A DNA stretch of 64,000 bases from positions 186,001 to 250,000 of the forward strand of contig NZ_FOZZ01000004.1 in the NCBI RefSeq assembly GCF_900116225.1, given 5' to 3'. The stretch comes from Sphingobacterium wenxiniae. Its GTDB lineage: Bacteria > Bacteroidota > Bacteroidia > Sphingobacteriales > Sphingobacteriaceae. This document shows, piece after piece, positions 6,905 to 15,454 of the stretch. The first letter of the stretch is position 1. The number at the start of each line of letters is the position of its first letter. The position numbers and the translations under genes are program-made. The notes beneath the pieces were generated by a model that saw nothing but the letters and a program-made list of their open reading frames with translations, was not told the DNA's origin and did not search any database.

Positions 6905-7861
6905 CCAATCGGCAATATTTTTACGGTCCTGACGAGGGGTTTGGTTAAACTGCTTTTTATATTGGTTAGCAAAATGTTTTGCATCGGTGAAATAGAGCGT
7001 AACGGCAATCTGCTCGATCGTTAACTCGGGATTGTTGCGCAGAAGCTCGCGTCCTTTGTACAACCGTACCTTTTGGATGGCAGCCCCCACAGTAATAGAC
7101 CGCCCTTCAAATGCTCTACTTATACTTCGCGGTGAACAATTAAACGCATTAGCAATCATTTCCCGGTTCAGCCCCTCCTTCATATAATTTTCATGTATAT
7201 AGGCGAGTACCTTATGGTAGAGGGGAACCAAAGATATATCTTTACCATTCCCCTTCTCATATCTCCTTAGCTGCTCAATATAAGAGGTATAAAACTTACC
7301 CAATAACTGCGCGATATGGTGCTGTGTAATAAACGGGCCAAAGGTCAATCGAGAAAATACCTCCAAAGCCTGACGTTCTACATAGGTAATAGGAAGAGCC
7401 ATCCCCATACGATCAGCCTGTTTACCGGCATACTCTCTTAGTTTCGGATACTCGGCCATAAGCTGTGGTTTGGAAACACCGGACACCCCCATAAATAGTA
7501 CCCATACTTTTTCATGCTGAACAGTAAGGTTGAGGTCATCGGCACTAAATGTAAAGATGGTATCCGCTTTGCTGGTACCGCCATTCGGGAAAGTAAGCCT
7601 ACCCTGAAATTGCAGGCAAATCCATAAGATTTCTTCATCCTCACTGGGCAGCTCAAAGGAAACCATATCCTTCGGTCGCCCTTTTAATTCACATAACACA
7701 AAATCTTGTACCTTAAGTTGGATATACAAAAGCCCCCCATCAAGCTTTAGCCGGGAAGCTTGATGCAGCACGGCGAGGTGCATTCCCTTAAACGTATCTC
7801 TAGGAGAGGGTTTGGATGATACGGATTCCCTCCATAAATGAAGCGGACTCTTTTCAGGCAT
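6899..7861 (-). CDS. AraC-family transcriptional regulator
   Basis: A 320-residue protein. The C-terminal 100 residues form the double helix-turn-helix of AraC/XylS regulators: YIHENYMKEGLNREMIANAFN, then SPRSISRAFEGRSITVG, then LTIEQIAVTLYFTDAKHFANQYKKQFNQTPRQDR. The N-terminal 200 residues are a beta-rich region (LKLDGGLLYIQLKVQDFVLC) that I do not recognise and that probably senses a ligand. There is no membrane segment. The stop codon falls within the last unit of the 21-bp array. Paired AraC half-sites are classically about 21 bp apart, so this protein is a candidate to bind the array; that is inference from spacing and proximity. Confidence 0.9.
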   Translation of the reverse strand: MPEKSPLHLWRESVSSKPSPRDTFKGMHLAVLHQASRLKLDGGLLYIQLKVQDFVLCELKGRPKDMVSFELPSEDEEILWICLQFQGRLTFPNGGTSKADTIFTFSADDLNLTVQHEKVWVLFMGVSGVSKPQLMAEYPKLREYAGKQADRMGMALPITYVERQALEVFSRLTFGPFITQHHIAQLLGKFYTSYIEQLRRYEKGNGKDISLVPLYHKVLAYIHENYMKEGLNREMIANAFNCSPRSISRAFEGRSITVGAAIQKVRLYKGRELLRNNPELTIEQIAVTLYFTDAKHFANQYKKQFNQTPRQDRKNIADWR

Positions 7862-7960
7862 TTTTCTTTAAGCTATAATTTGCAGTAGCCTAATATAGCA
7901 ATTTTATTCTATCTTGGCGTACACCCCAACACCCCTACCGATAAAGAATTCTATCTTTTT

Positions 7961-8539
7961 TCAGAAGCTATAAAGCCCCTTCTTATCCACAAAGTCAATG
8001 ACCTTATCCGGGACGTAAAATCGGATGTTTTTACCGGCTTTTATAGCCTGTCGCACAAAGGTGGAAGAAAGTTCCATTACCGGGGTTTCGGTCATGGAAA
8101 TTGACGGATGGCTCTTTAATGCTCCCCCATCGTATCCGGGCCGTGGGTAGACCATAATTCGATAATCACGCAAAAGAATATCCGCATTCTTCCATTTCGG
8201 AAGACCGATAAGATTATCTTCGCCCATAATTAAGATAAATTCCTTTGTAGGATGCTTTTCAGCAAGATAGGTCAATGTATCGATAGTATAGGACGGTTTC
8301 GGTAGAGAAAATTCAATATCCGAAGCATAAAGGTTTTCAGTACCTTCAATAGCAAGGTTAACCATCTCCAAACGGTCGTACATATTCGCCAAGCTCTTTT
8401 TTTCCTTAAAGGGATTCTGGGGAGATACAACAAACCAAACTTCGTCAAGCTCCGTATAATTGGCCATATAATTTGCAATAATCAGATGCCCCACATGTAT
8501 AGGATTGAATGACCCGAAGAATAAACCGATTTTTTTCAT
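7961..8539 (-). CDS. nadD: Nicotinate-nucleotide adenylyltransferase
   Basis: A 192-residue nucleotidyltransferase. The GSFNPIHVGH motif at residues 9-18 binds ATP, and MELSSTFVRQAI near 165 is the ISSTxxR-type motif of the family. It adenylates nicotinate mononucleotide to deamido-NAD, the penultimate step of NAD synthesis. An in-frame start 10 codons upstream exists, but the ATG at 8537-8539 puts the first strand (KKIGLFFGSFNP) where the family has it. It follows gmk by 43 nt in a minus-strand group with yicC and gmk. nadA and nadB of the same pathway are elsewhere in the window. Confidence 0.95.
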   Translation of the reverse strand: MKKIGLFFGSFNPIHVGHLIIANYMANYTELDEVWFVVSPQNPFKEKKSLANMYDRLEMVNLAIEGTENLYASDIEFSLPKPSYTIDTLTYLAEKHPTKEFILIMGEDNLIGLPKWKNADILLRDYRIMVYPRPGYDGGALKSHPSISMTETPVMELSSTFVRQAIKAGKNIRFYVPDKVIDFVDKKGLYSF

Positions 8540-8582
8540 TAGTATTGAGATTAAAGAGCCAAGATACAAGAACCAAGAATCT

Positions 8583-9179
8583 TTACTCTTTCTTCTTTCC
8601 TCTTTCTTCTTTACCCCCTATAAATTCCAACACCAACTTTTCTGCCTCTTCACAAGCTACTTCCAGATCAAAATTGTTCAGCACAACATCAAACTTATCA
8701 GCATAGCTCAATTCGTGTTCCGCCTTTGCAAATCGTTCTTGTAGTTTCTCTTCTGAGTCGGTACCCCTTCCACGAAGTCTTTCTTTCAAAACTTCCAAGG
8801 ATGGTGGGTTGACAAAGATGGCCAACGCTTCTTCCGGAAATTTAGATTTTAAACGCAATCCCCCCACAACATCAATATCAAAAATCACGTGTTTGCCCTT
8901 TGCCCAGATACGCTCTACTTCTTTCCGAAGCGTTCCGTAGAAAGTGCCGGAATAGACTTCCTCAAACTCTATAAATTCCTGTTTTGCAATCTTATGTAGG
9001 AAATCTTCTTTGCTAATGAAATAATAATCTTTCCCATCTACTTCTCCCGTACGAGGTTCACGCGTACTGGCAGATATGGAAAATTCTATTTTGTCGCTGT
9101 GGTCAGCCAACAATCTTTTTACGATAGTGGTCTTCCCTGCACCTGAGGGCGCTGAAAATATAATTAATTTGCCGCTCAT
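8583..9179 (-). CDS. gmk: Guanylate kinase
   Basis: A 198-residue enzyme that phosphorylates GMP to GDP with ATP. The P-loop APSGAGKTT is at residues 10-18. The GMP-binding segment follows (STREPRTGEVDGKDYYFIS near 37-55), then VIFDIDVVGGLRLK with the Walker B Asp near 99. Length is normal. The last residues are a lysine- and glutamate-rich tail (GGKEERGKKKE) that varies among species. The start is 5 nt after the yicC stop, so the two are probably translated together, a common arrangement in bacteria. Confidence 0.97.
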   Translation of the reverse strand: MSGKLIIFSAPSGAGKTTIVKRLLADHSDKIEFSISASTREPRTGEVDGKDYYFISKEDFLHKIAKQEFIEFEEVYSGTFYGTLRKEVERIWAKGKHVIFDIDVVGGLRLKSKFPEEALAIFVNPPSLEVLKERLRGRGTDSEEKLQERFAKAEHELSYADKFDVVLNNFDLEVACEEAEKLVLEFIGGKEERGKKKE

Positions 9180-9184
9180 CTCTT

Positions 9185-10060
9185 TTATAATACGTTAAGC
9201 AATTGTTCTTTAATTTTTTCCAGCTCCTCTTTCATACGGACGACGATTTGCTGTATGTTCGCATTGTTTGCTTTGGAGCCTAAGGTGTTGATTTCCCGGC
9301 CCATTTCCTGCGAAATGAAGCCCAGTTTCTTCCCATTGGAATCGGAAGCATTCAAGGCCTGTATAAAATAATTGCAGTGACTGCGCAAACGCACCTTTTC
9401 TTCGGTGATGTCCAATTTATCCACGTAGAAAATAATTTCCTGTTCAAAACGGTTCATGTCTACATTTTCCTTTCCTACGGCTTCGTCCAAGTACTGGTGC
9501 AGACGTTCGCGTATCAGTGGAATACGGTTACCTTCTACCGCTTCTACCTGCGTAAGATAATCCAAAATCAATCCGACACGGCTTTCCAAATCGTTTTTCA
9601 AAATAAGTCCTTCATCCTGACGAAAGACATTGAACTGTTCAATCGCTTGGTAAAAAGCGGCCATAAGCACCTTTACCTCTTCTTCGTCAATAGCCTCTTC
9701 ATTGGAAGAAACAACTTCCGGCATATTCAGCGCCATTTCAAACAAAGCCGTTTGGTCAGCGTTTAATTGCTCGGCTACTTCCTGCAGTTGGGTATAGTAT
9801 TTTTTCAAAAGCTCGCTATTGATGGTAGAAGCCTTTGCTGTTTGGTTCATATATTCTACAGTGACGGTTAGGTTTACCTTCCCGCGCTCGATAAGCTTGC
9901 TCGATTCTGAACGCAATGCAAACTCACGGTCAGAAATCACCTTTGGTAACCTTAGGTTTAACTCGAGAAACTTAGAATTTAAAGATTTGAGTTCGACGGT
10001 ATATTTCACCTTCCCATTGTCTTGGGAACCAATACCATACCCTGTCATTGATTTTATCAT
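9185..10060 (-). CDS. yicC: YicC family endoribonuclease-like protein
   Basis: A 291-residue protein starting MIKSMTGYGIGSQDNGKVKY, the typical YicC N-terminus. The C-terminal domain ends FISQEMGREINTLGSKANNANIQQIVVRMKEELEKIKEQLLNVL, the conserved DUF1732 region, with the acidic and His-bearing residues retained. YicC proteins have been described as endoribonucleases in other bacteria. An upstream in-frame start would add 45 residues reaching back into the CAP-domain gene and unlike the family, so the ATG at 10058-10060 is used. It is 5 nt from gmk downstream and 29 nt from the gene upstream. Confidence 0.93.
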   Translation of the reverse strand: MIKSMTGYGIGSQDNGKVKYTVELKSLNSKFLELNLRLPKVISDREFALRSESSKLIERGKVNLTVTVEYMNQTAKASTINSELLKKYYTQLQEVAEQLNADQTALFEMALNMPEVVSSNEEAIDEEEVKVLMAAFYQAIEQFNVFRQDEGLILKNDLESRVGLILDYLTQVEAVEGNRIPLIRERLHQYLDEAVGKENVDMNRFEQEIIFYVDKLDITEEKVRLRSHCNYFIQALNASDSNGKKLGFISQEMGREINTLGSKANNANIQQIVVRMKEELEKIKEQLLNVL

Positions 10061-10089
10061 ATGCAAAGGTATGAAAATAAGGTAAAAAT

Positions 10090-10674
10090 CTACCAATCGT
10101 GCTTGGCAATGATAACACAAAGGTAGGTTTTGTAGGTCGCCCCTTGTGGAATTCGGGCGAACCCTATACCGATATCGTATAATGAACCATTCCATTGATC
10201 CATACCCAAGACATGTTTTCGATGACCAAATCCCGGAGAATTCTTCCCAATGATAAAAGCCTTTATACCATCTACGGCTGTACGGTGGTTTGCCGCAATG
10301 GATTCAAAATTATTTGCAGACAGTTTCTTCAACCAGTCAGCATTTAGTGAATAACCCGCTTTATCAATATAATAGTTAGGTCCGATTCCCTCTGGGGTAG
10401 TATGGGAAAAATAATTGCGATTTGCCATATCATAAGCCCGAAATTCTGCGGCTTTTGCTAAAGTCTCATTCCAGTGCAATTGTACCTTGGAGACTTTGCT
10501 TTCATCAAAACGCACACCCAGATCTTTCATCATTTTCTTGGGATTCTGCCTGAATTCCTGTAAATACAGATAAGCCGCAAAGGCTTCTTCCTTGTCTAAT
10601 GAAATCTGCTTCTTTTGTGCTTGAACTGAGCTATGAAATAAAATAAATGCAGATAAAAAATACAGTATACGCAT
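10090..10674 (-). CDS. Secreted CAP-domain (SCP/PR1-like) protein
   Basis: A 194-residue protein with a signal peptide (MRILYFLSAFILFHSSVQAQ). It then has one CAP domain: LHWNETLAKAAEFRAYDMANRNYFSHTTPEG near residue 68 gives the CAP motif with His and Glu, and GHRKHVLGMDQWNGSLYDIGIGF near 150 gives the second conserved region. The domain is common in secreted bacterial proteins of unknown substrate. It is the first gene of a minus-strand group leading into yicC and gmk, but its product is exported and probably unrelated in function. A repeat element occupies its upstream spacer. Confidence 0.88.
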   Translation of the reverse strand: MRILYFLSAFILFHSSVQAQKKQISLDKEEAFAAYLYLQEFRQNPKKMMKDLGVRFDESKVSKVQLHWNETLAKAAEFRAYDMANRNYFSHTTPEGIGPNYYIDKAGYSLNADWLKKLSANNFESIAANHRTAVDGIKAFIIGKNSPGFGHRKHVLGMDQWNGSLYDIGIGFARIPQGATYKTYLCVIIAKHDW

Positions 10675-10770
10675 ATATGTGTGCTATTTCAACAATAGAC
10701 TATGGAGAAATGCGAATGTTTAATAGCGCATAAAAAAGGGGTCTAAAAAGGTTCACAAACCGCAAAAACG

Positions 10771-10858
10771 CGTCATTGCGAGAAGCGCAGCGACGAAGCA
10801 ATCTACGTTTTTGACATCATTCCCGCCTCAGGCGGGACTTCGTTGCCTCGCAATGACG
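10771..10858. repeat. Interspersed palindromic element (GTCATTGCGAG type)
   Basis: The outer 12-bp inverted repeat CGTCATTGCGAG (10771-10782) pairs with CTCGCAATGACG (10847-10858). Inside is a compact hairpin CCCGCCTCAGGCGGG at 10822-10836. A sister copy with the same outer arms is at 41731-41806, and the CCCGCCTCAGG core recurs near 63887. It lies in the 200-bp spacer between the CAP-domain gene and dedA, and holds no gene. Confidence 0.8.
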
Positions 10859-10872
10859 ATGATGTTTAGCTT

Positions 10873-11532
10873 TTAGACATCCTTTTTCTTATTCATTTTT
10901 TCTTTGACGACTTCAAATATAATCGGTAGGATAGAAATAAAAATAATCAAGAGCACAACCTTGGAGAAATTGTCTCGGATTATGGGTATATTTCCAAGAA
11001 AATACCCGGCAAAGGTAATCCCCACAACCCACAACACAGCACCAACAACATTATACGTTAAAAAGGTCCCGTAATGCATTCTGCCTATTCCACCTACGAA
11101 AGGAGCTAGGGTACGTACAATAGGAACAAACCGCGCAATAACAATTGTTTTACTGCCATACTTGGCATAGAATGCATGTGTTTTCTCTATTTGTTCCTCT
11201 CTGACCATTTGCTTACCAAAAATTTTGAACTTGGTAATCCCCATCCCGAACCGCTTTCCGATGGAATAATTGAGTGAGTCCCCTGTAATCGCAGCGATTA
11301 GGAGCAAAAGCACCATTACCCAAACATTCAGGTCATTGGGCTGGGCAGCCAACATCCCTGCTGCAAACAAAAGCGAATCCCCCGGTAAAAAAGGCATAAC
11401 CACGACTCCTGTTTCAATAAAGATGATGAGAAACAGGATAAGGTAAGTCCACATTTGGTATTCATTGACAATTTCAACCAGATGCTTGTCTATGTGCAAA
11501 ACAAAATCTATAACAGAATATATCAGTTCCAA
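10873..11532 (-). CDS. DedA family membrane protein
   Basis: A 219-residue integral membrane protein of the DedA/SNARE-associated family. ETGVVVMPFLPGDSLLFAAG near residue 41 and FVPIVRTLAPFVGGIGRMHYGTFLTYNVVGA near 136 (with the conserved Arg and Gly-Gly) are the family signature, surrounded by hydrophobic helices. Members are linked to envelope lipid recycling and membrane potential. The start is TTG at 11530-11532; no ATG lies in frame before the second helix, so TTG is the best choice. dnaN ends 13 nt upstream on the same strand, so the gene is probably cotranscribed with it. Function beyond family level is not shown. Confidence 0.9.
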   Translation of the reverse strand: MELIYSVIDFVLHIDKHLVEIVNEYQMWTYLILFLIIFIETGVVVMPFLPGDSLLFAAGMLAAQPNDLNVWVMVLLLLIAAITGDSLNYSIGKRFGMGITKFKIFGKQMVREEQIEKTHAFYAKYGSKTIVIARFVPIVRTLAPFVGGIGRMHYGTFLTYNVVGAVLWVVGITFAGYFLGNIPIIRDNFSKVVLLIIFISILPIIFEVVKEKMNKKKDV

Positions 11533-11545
11533 ACCGCGCTGTGTA

Positions 11546-12667
11546 TTAGATATTGTTCAACATAACAGGCATAACCAGCATCAAGATATCTTCATTATCT
11601 TCCTTCACGGCAGGGATCAATAAACCTGCCCTATTTGGTGAGCTCATTTCTATGACCACTTCTGCAGAACTCAGGTTATTCAACATTTCCACTAAAAATT
11701 TAGCGTTAAAACCTATTTCCATATCCTGACCTTCGAATTGACAACTTAGGCGTTCATGCGCTTCGTTCGAGAAATCCAAATCTTCTGCAGAAATATGCAA
11801 TTCACTACCCGAGATCTTTAGACGAACCTGATGCGTAGTTTTATTGGCAAAGATAACCACACGGCGAAGTGTATTCAAAAACAATAGACGATCTACCGTT
11901 AATTTATTCGGATTAACCTGAGGTATAACCGCTTCGTAGTCTGGATAACGTTCATCAATAAGGCGACAAATAAGGTGGATATTGCCAAACTGGAAGAAGG
12001 CGTTTGTGTTGTTGTATTCAATCGAAACCTGCGTATCGTCTGACGGAAGTGAAGACTTAAGCAAGGTCAGCGCTTTCTTTGGAAGAATAAAAGACGTCGG
12101 TTTTTCTGTAGATACATCTGTACGGCGATAGCGAACCAATTTATGTGCATCAGTCGCTACAAAAGTTGCCGACTGCTCCGCCAACTGGACCAGCACACCA
12201 GACATCGCAGGCCGCAATTCATCATTGCTCACCGCAAAAATAGTTTTATTGATAGCTTCAGAAAGCACTGAGGCTGCCATATTTACTGTAGAGACATTAT
12301 CCACAACAGGGATTTTAGGAAAATCATCTGCATTCTCTCCGCTCAATTTATATTTACCATCTCCAGCACTAATCTCTATAGCCAACGTATTTGTATCTAC
12401 AGAAAAGGCAACCGGTTGGTCTGGAAGGGTTTTTAATGTTTCAATCAAAATCTTCGATGGCATTGCAACTCTTCCTTCTTCCTTCGCTTCAATCTGTAAG
12501 GATGTAACCATACTCGTTTGTAAATCCGTAGCCGATATGGTCAAGATGTTGTCTTTGATTTCGAATAAGAAATTTTCCAAAATTGGAAGTACAGTGCTGC
12601 TACTCGATGCACCGCTTATGGACTGCAATTGCTTTAATAAAATTGATGTGGATACAATAAATCTCAT
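11546..12667 (-). CDS. dnaN: DNA polymerase III beta sliding clamp
   Basis: A 373-residue sliding clamp, the usual length. It begins MRFIVSTSILLKQLQSISGA and has the three clamp-fold repeats; conserved pieces include RPAMSGVLVQ near 177, ATDAHKLVRY near 197 and the ending MLVMPVMLNNI. The dimeric ring tethers polymerase III to DNA and recruits other factors. An in-frame start 10 codons upstream is possible, but the ATG at 12665-12667 matches the family. It heads a minus-strand unit with dedA. dnaA is 5 kb away, not adjacent as in many other phyla. Confidence 0.97.
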   Translation of the reverse strand: MRFIVSTSILLKQLQSISGASSSSTVLPILENFLFEIKDNILTISATDLQTSMVTSLQIEAKEEGRVAMPSKILIETLKTLPDQPVAFSVDTNTLAIEISAGDGKYKLSGENADDFPKIPVVDNVSTVNMAASVLSEAINKTIFAVSNDELRPAMSGVLVQLAEQSATFVATDAHKLVRYRRTDVSTEKPTSFILPKKALTLLKSSLPSDDTQVSIEYNNTNAFFQFGNIHLICRLIDERYPDYEAVIPQVNPNKLTVDRLLFLNTLRRVVIFANKTTHQVRLKISGSELHISAEDLDFSNEAHERLSCQFEGQDMEIGFNAKFLVEMLNNLSSAEVVIEMSSPNRAGLLIPAVKEDNEDILMLVMPVMLNNI

Positions 12668-12740
12668 TACCTGAATTTTATAGATTTTTATATGCAATAT
12701 TACATAAAAGAATCTACATTTTTATAATATTTTTGAGCTA

Positions 12741-12783
12741 TAGGCAATATGCTTTAAGCTTACGGCTTACAGTATATTGCCTA
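12741..12783. repeat. Small inverted repeat between dnaN and holB
   Basis: TAGGCAATAT (12741-12750) and its exact complement (12774-12783) flank a segment with TTTAAGCTTACGGCTTA. It sits in the divergent promoter region of dnaN and holB. It may be an interspersed element; function is unknown. Confidence 0.45.
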
Positions 12784-12804
12784 CTGCATAATCACTAAAT
12801 TTAG

Positions 12805-12812
12805 TACATTTG
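12805..12812 (+). promoter_or_regulatory. Bacteroidota -7 box for holB
   Basis: TACATTTG matches the TAnnTTTG consensus exactly and lies 12 bp before the holB ATG at 12825, leaving a very short leader. A TTG at 12777 is slightly too far for an ideal -33 element. Confidence 0.45.
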
Positions 12813-12824
12813 TATAATTACGAT

Positions 12825-13967
12825 ATGCAGTTTAAGGAGATTATAGGTCATCACGATATTAAGGAGCATCTGCTTCAAACCGTAAAGGACAACCGGGTAA
12901 GCCATGCCCAGCTTTTTTTGGGTCCAGAAGGTTCAGGAAGCTTGGCTTTAGCAGTGGCTTATGCACAGTATATCAATTGCGAGAACAAACAGCTCAATGA
13001 TAGCTGTGGCACATGTAGTTCATGCCGAAAATACCAGAAATTGATCCATCCGGATTTGCACTTTTCCTATCCCTTTTTTGCTAATGGAGAAAAGGATGTA
13101 GCGACAAGCTATCTCGAAGAATGGCGAAAAGCATTTCTGGAGAATCCATATATGGGTCTTGACCATTGGCGTCATCAATTGGATGCAGGCAACAAACAAG
13201 CGAATATCAATATAGCAGAGGCTCACGATATCATAAAGAAACTGAGTCTTAAAGCATTCGAGGCGGAATATAAGGTCTTGATCATGTGGCTTCCAGAATA
13301 TCTGAACACGCAAGGGAATGCGTTGCTGAAACTTATAGAAGAGCCACCGGCAAAAACCTTATTTCTTTTGGTAGCAGAAAATCAAGATAAGATTCTGAAC
13401 ACGATTATTTCCAGAACACAATTGGTCAAGATTTTTAAATTGCCTCATCACGATGTTGCCCAGTATCTCATACAGGAAAAGTCTATTCCCACAGAAAGAG
13501 CCAACGAAATTGCTTTTATAGCAGATGGTAATATACAAACGGCACTTAATCTCATAGCGGAAGAATCCAACGAATATTTTAACTTATTAATCAGTTGGCT
13601 CCGCTTCATTGTGACGGACTCTGGATTGAATTTTATCCGTGTCTGCGAAGAGGACTTTCCAAAATTAGGACGTGAAAATCAGAAAAATTTCCTATTTTAT
13701 GCCGTTAATATGTTGCGTCAGATCGTGCTAATGCAACAAGGTTTACAGAATTTAGTGCTCTTACAGGGGCAAGAGTTGGATTTTGTGAAGAAATTCAGCG
13801 AAATTTTCCAATTGGAACAATTGGAGGTTGCAATAGAGTTATTGGAGAAAACGCATTATAAAGTAGAACGAAATGCAAATCCCAAAATATTATTTTTAGA
13901 CTTATCTTTGCAATTGGTTTTACTATTTAAATATCAAACGTTCCCTCAAGGGGCTCAATATATATAA
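12825..13967 (+). CDS. holB: DNA polymerase III delta' subunit (clamp loader)
   Basis: A 380-residue AAA+ clamp-loader protein beginning MQFKEIIGHHDIKEHLLQT. The P-loop position reads GPEGSGSLALA, lacking the invariant Lys, so it probably does not bind ATP; delta' subunits are typically catalytically silent. A four-Cys zinc knuckle follows (the Cys residues in CENKQLNDSCGTCSSC, near 50-70), then NALLKLIEEPPAKTLFLL and SRTQLVKI. It loads the beta clamp together with delta and gamma/tau. The ATG at 12825 is preferred over an in-frame codon 15 nt upstream. ricT follows 10 nt downstream, as in other Bacteroidota. Confidence 0.93.
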   Translation: MQFKEIIGHHDIKEHLLQTVKDNRVSHAQLFLGPEGSGSLALAVAYAQYINCENKQLNDSCGTCSSCRKYQKLIHPDLHFSYPFFANGEKDVATSYLEEWRKAFLENPYMGLDHWRHQLDAGNKQANINIAEAHDIIKKLSLKAFEAEYKVLIMWLPEYLNTQGNALLKLIEEPPAKTLFLLVAENQDKILNTIISRTQLVKIFKLPHHDVAQYLIQEKSIPTERANEIAFIADGNIQTALNLIAEESNEYFNLLISWLRFIVTDSGLNFIRVCEEDFPKLGRENQKNFLFYAVNMLRQIVLMQQGLQNLVLLQGQELDFVKKFSEIFQLEQLEVAIELLEKTHYKVERNANPKILFLDLSLQLVLLFKYQTFPQGAQYI

Positions 13968-13977
13968 AAGAAAGAAT

Positions 13978-15360
13978 ATGGGATGTGGCAGTTGCTCATC
14001 CGGAGGTGGTTGTGGTAGCAATACCGTAGGAACAACACCTGCAGGTTGCCAGAATAATGGCTCTTGCATGACCAGCGGATGTAATAAATTAGATGTATAC
14101 GATTGGCTGTCCGACATGGATTTGCCTTCAAACTATAAACCGTTCAACATTGTAGAAGTCCGTTTTAAGGGCTCTAGAAAGGATTTTTTCGTCAATACGG
14201 ATAATCTTTATTTGGAAATGGGAGAAATGGTAGCTGTTGAACCTTCAACAGGAGGTTACGATATCGGTCACGTGTCATTGACAGGGGAACTGGTACGCCT
14301 ACAGCTAAAGAAAAACAATGTTGACCCCGAAACCGTCGGTAAAAAGATCTATCGGAAAGCTACAGAAGCAGACGTTGCCAAATACCAAGCGTCTAAAGAT
14401 CTGGAATGGGAAACCATGCACCGCGCACGCAAATTGGCGCTGGACTTGGGACTCTCCATGAAAATTTCCGATGTGGATTATCAAGGTGATAAAACCAAGG
14501 CGACATTCTACTATACCGCCGATGGCCGTGTGGATTTTCGCGAATTAATCAAGCGTATGGCAGAGTCTTTTCGCATTCGTATCGAGATGCGACAGATTGG
14601 TATGCGTCAGGAAGCAAGCCGATTGGGAGGCATTGGCTCCTGTGGTCGAGAGCTGTGCTGTTCGACATGGTTAACAGACTTCAAAACGGTGTCCACTTCC
14701 GCAGCCCGTTACCAAAACCTGTCTTTGAACACCTTGAAACTTGCCGGGCAATGCGGTAAACTTAAATGTTGTCTTAACTATGAACTAGATAGCTATATGG
14801 ATGCCCTAAAGGACATCCCGAACAATGTTGACCGCATCGAGACCACAGGAGGTATGGCTTATTTACAGAAGACCGATATCTTTAAGAAAACCATGTGGTA
14901 TTCGTATCCTGGTGCAGAAAGTTGGATTCCTTTGCACGTAAGCAAAGTGAAGGAATTTGCTGAAATGAACAAAAACGGCCAGAAACCAAGCGAGTTGGTT
15001 GCCCCTCAGGATCCAAAAGATGAAGTGACAAAACCTGTATCTTATGACTACGAAAATGTAGTTGGCCAGGATTCTTTGACTCGCCTTGATGATAAAAACA
15101 GGAAGAAAAAACGCAAAAAATCCAAGCCTAAGAAGGATCAGCAAACGACAACGGATACTAAATCGGCTAATGCTGGTCCGAAAAAACAACAGCAAGACAA
15201 ACAAGCTCAAGCTAAAAAAGAAGTAGTGAACAATAACGATACAACCGACAGGCCCAATGAGGAAAATGGGAACAACAAACCGAAGAGAAGGTTCAATCGT
15301 AACAACAGGAATAGAAATAGAAACAATTCTTCGGATAATAACAACAAAGGAACCTTATAA
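13978..15360 (+). CDS. ricT: PSP1-domain protein, RicT family
   Basis: A 460-residue protein in three parts. Residues 1-38 are very rich in Cys and Gly (MGCGSCSSGGGCGSN), suggesting metal or Fe-S binding. The middle (about 55-290) is the PSP1/RicT domain with RMAESFRIRIEMRQIGMRQEA, GGIGSCGRELCCSTW and CGKLKCCLNYE, whose Cys pairs are conserved. The tail (about 350-460) is lysine, glutamine and asparagine rich and ends in repeated RNRN, likely disordered and nucleic-acid binding. In Bacillus, RicT works in a complex affecting RNA maturation and development; the role in Bacteroidota is not settled. It lies between holB and gldH. Confidence 0.9.
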   Translation: MGCGSCSSGGGCGSNTVGTTPAGCQNNGSCMTSGCNKLDVYDWLSDMDLPSNYKPFNIVEVRFKGSRKDFFVNTDNLYLEMGEMVAVEPSTGGYDIGHVSLTGELVRLQLKKNNVDPETVGKKIYRKATEADVAKYQASKDLEWETMHRARKLALDLGLSMKISDVDYQGDKTKATFYYTADGRVDFRELIKRMAESFRIRIEMRQIGMRQEASRLGGIGSCGRELCCSTWLTDFKTVSTSAARYQNLSLNTLKLAGQCGKLKCCLNYELDSYMDALKDIPNNVDRIETTGGMAYLQKTDIFKKTMWYSYPGAESWIPLHVSKVKEFAEMNKNGQKPSELVAPQDPKDEVTKPVSYDYENVVGQDSLTRLDDKNRKKKRKKSKPKKDQQTTTDTKSANAGPKKQQQDKQAQAKKEVVNNNDTTDRPNEENGNNKPKRRFNRNNRNRNRNNSSDNNNKGTL

Positions 15361-15373
15361 GGCGCTTCCTTTC

Positions 15374-15414
15374 AAAAATTACTATACGTTTACAGGCTCA
15401 GTATAGTAATTTTT
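15374..15414 (+). terminator. Hairpin terminator after ricT
   Basis: AAAAATTACTATAC (15374-15387) pairs perfectly with 15401-15414 around a 13-nt loop, with the right arm ending in a T run. It lies 14 bp after the ricT stop. Confidence 0.65.
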
Positions 15415-15454
15415 GGAAGTGAATGCTTTGTAAATGTTTTTTCACCGTAGCAAT

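Noticed and set aside
13107..13114. AGCTATCT in holB
   Set aside because: A single copy with no 21-bp neighbours; chance occurrence in a gene.
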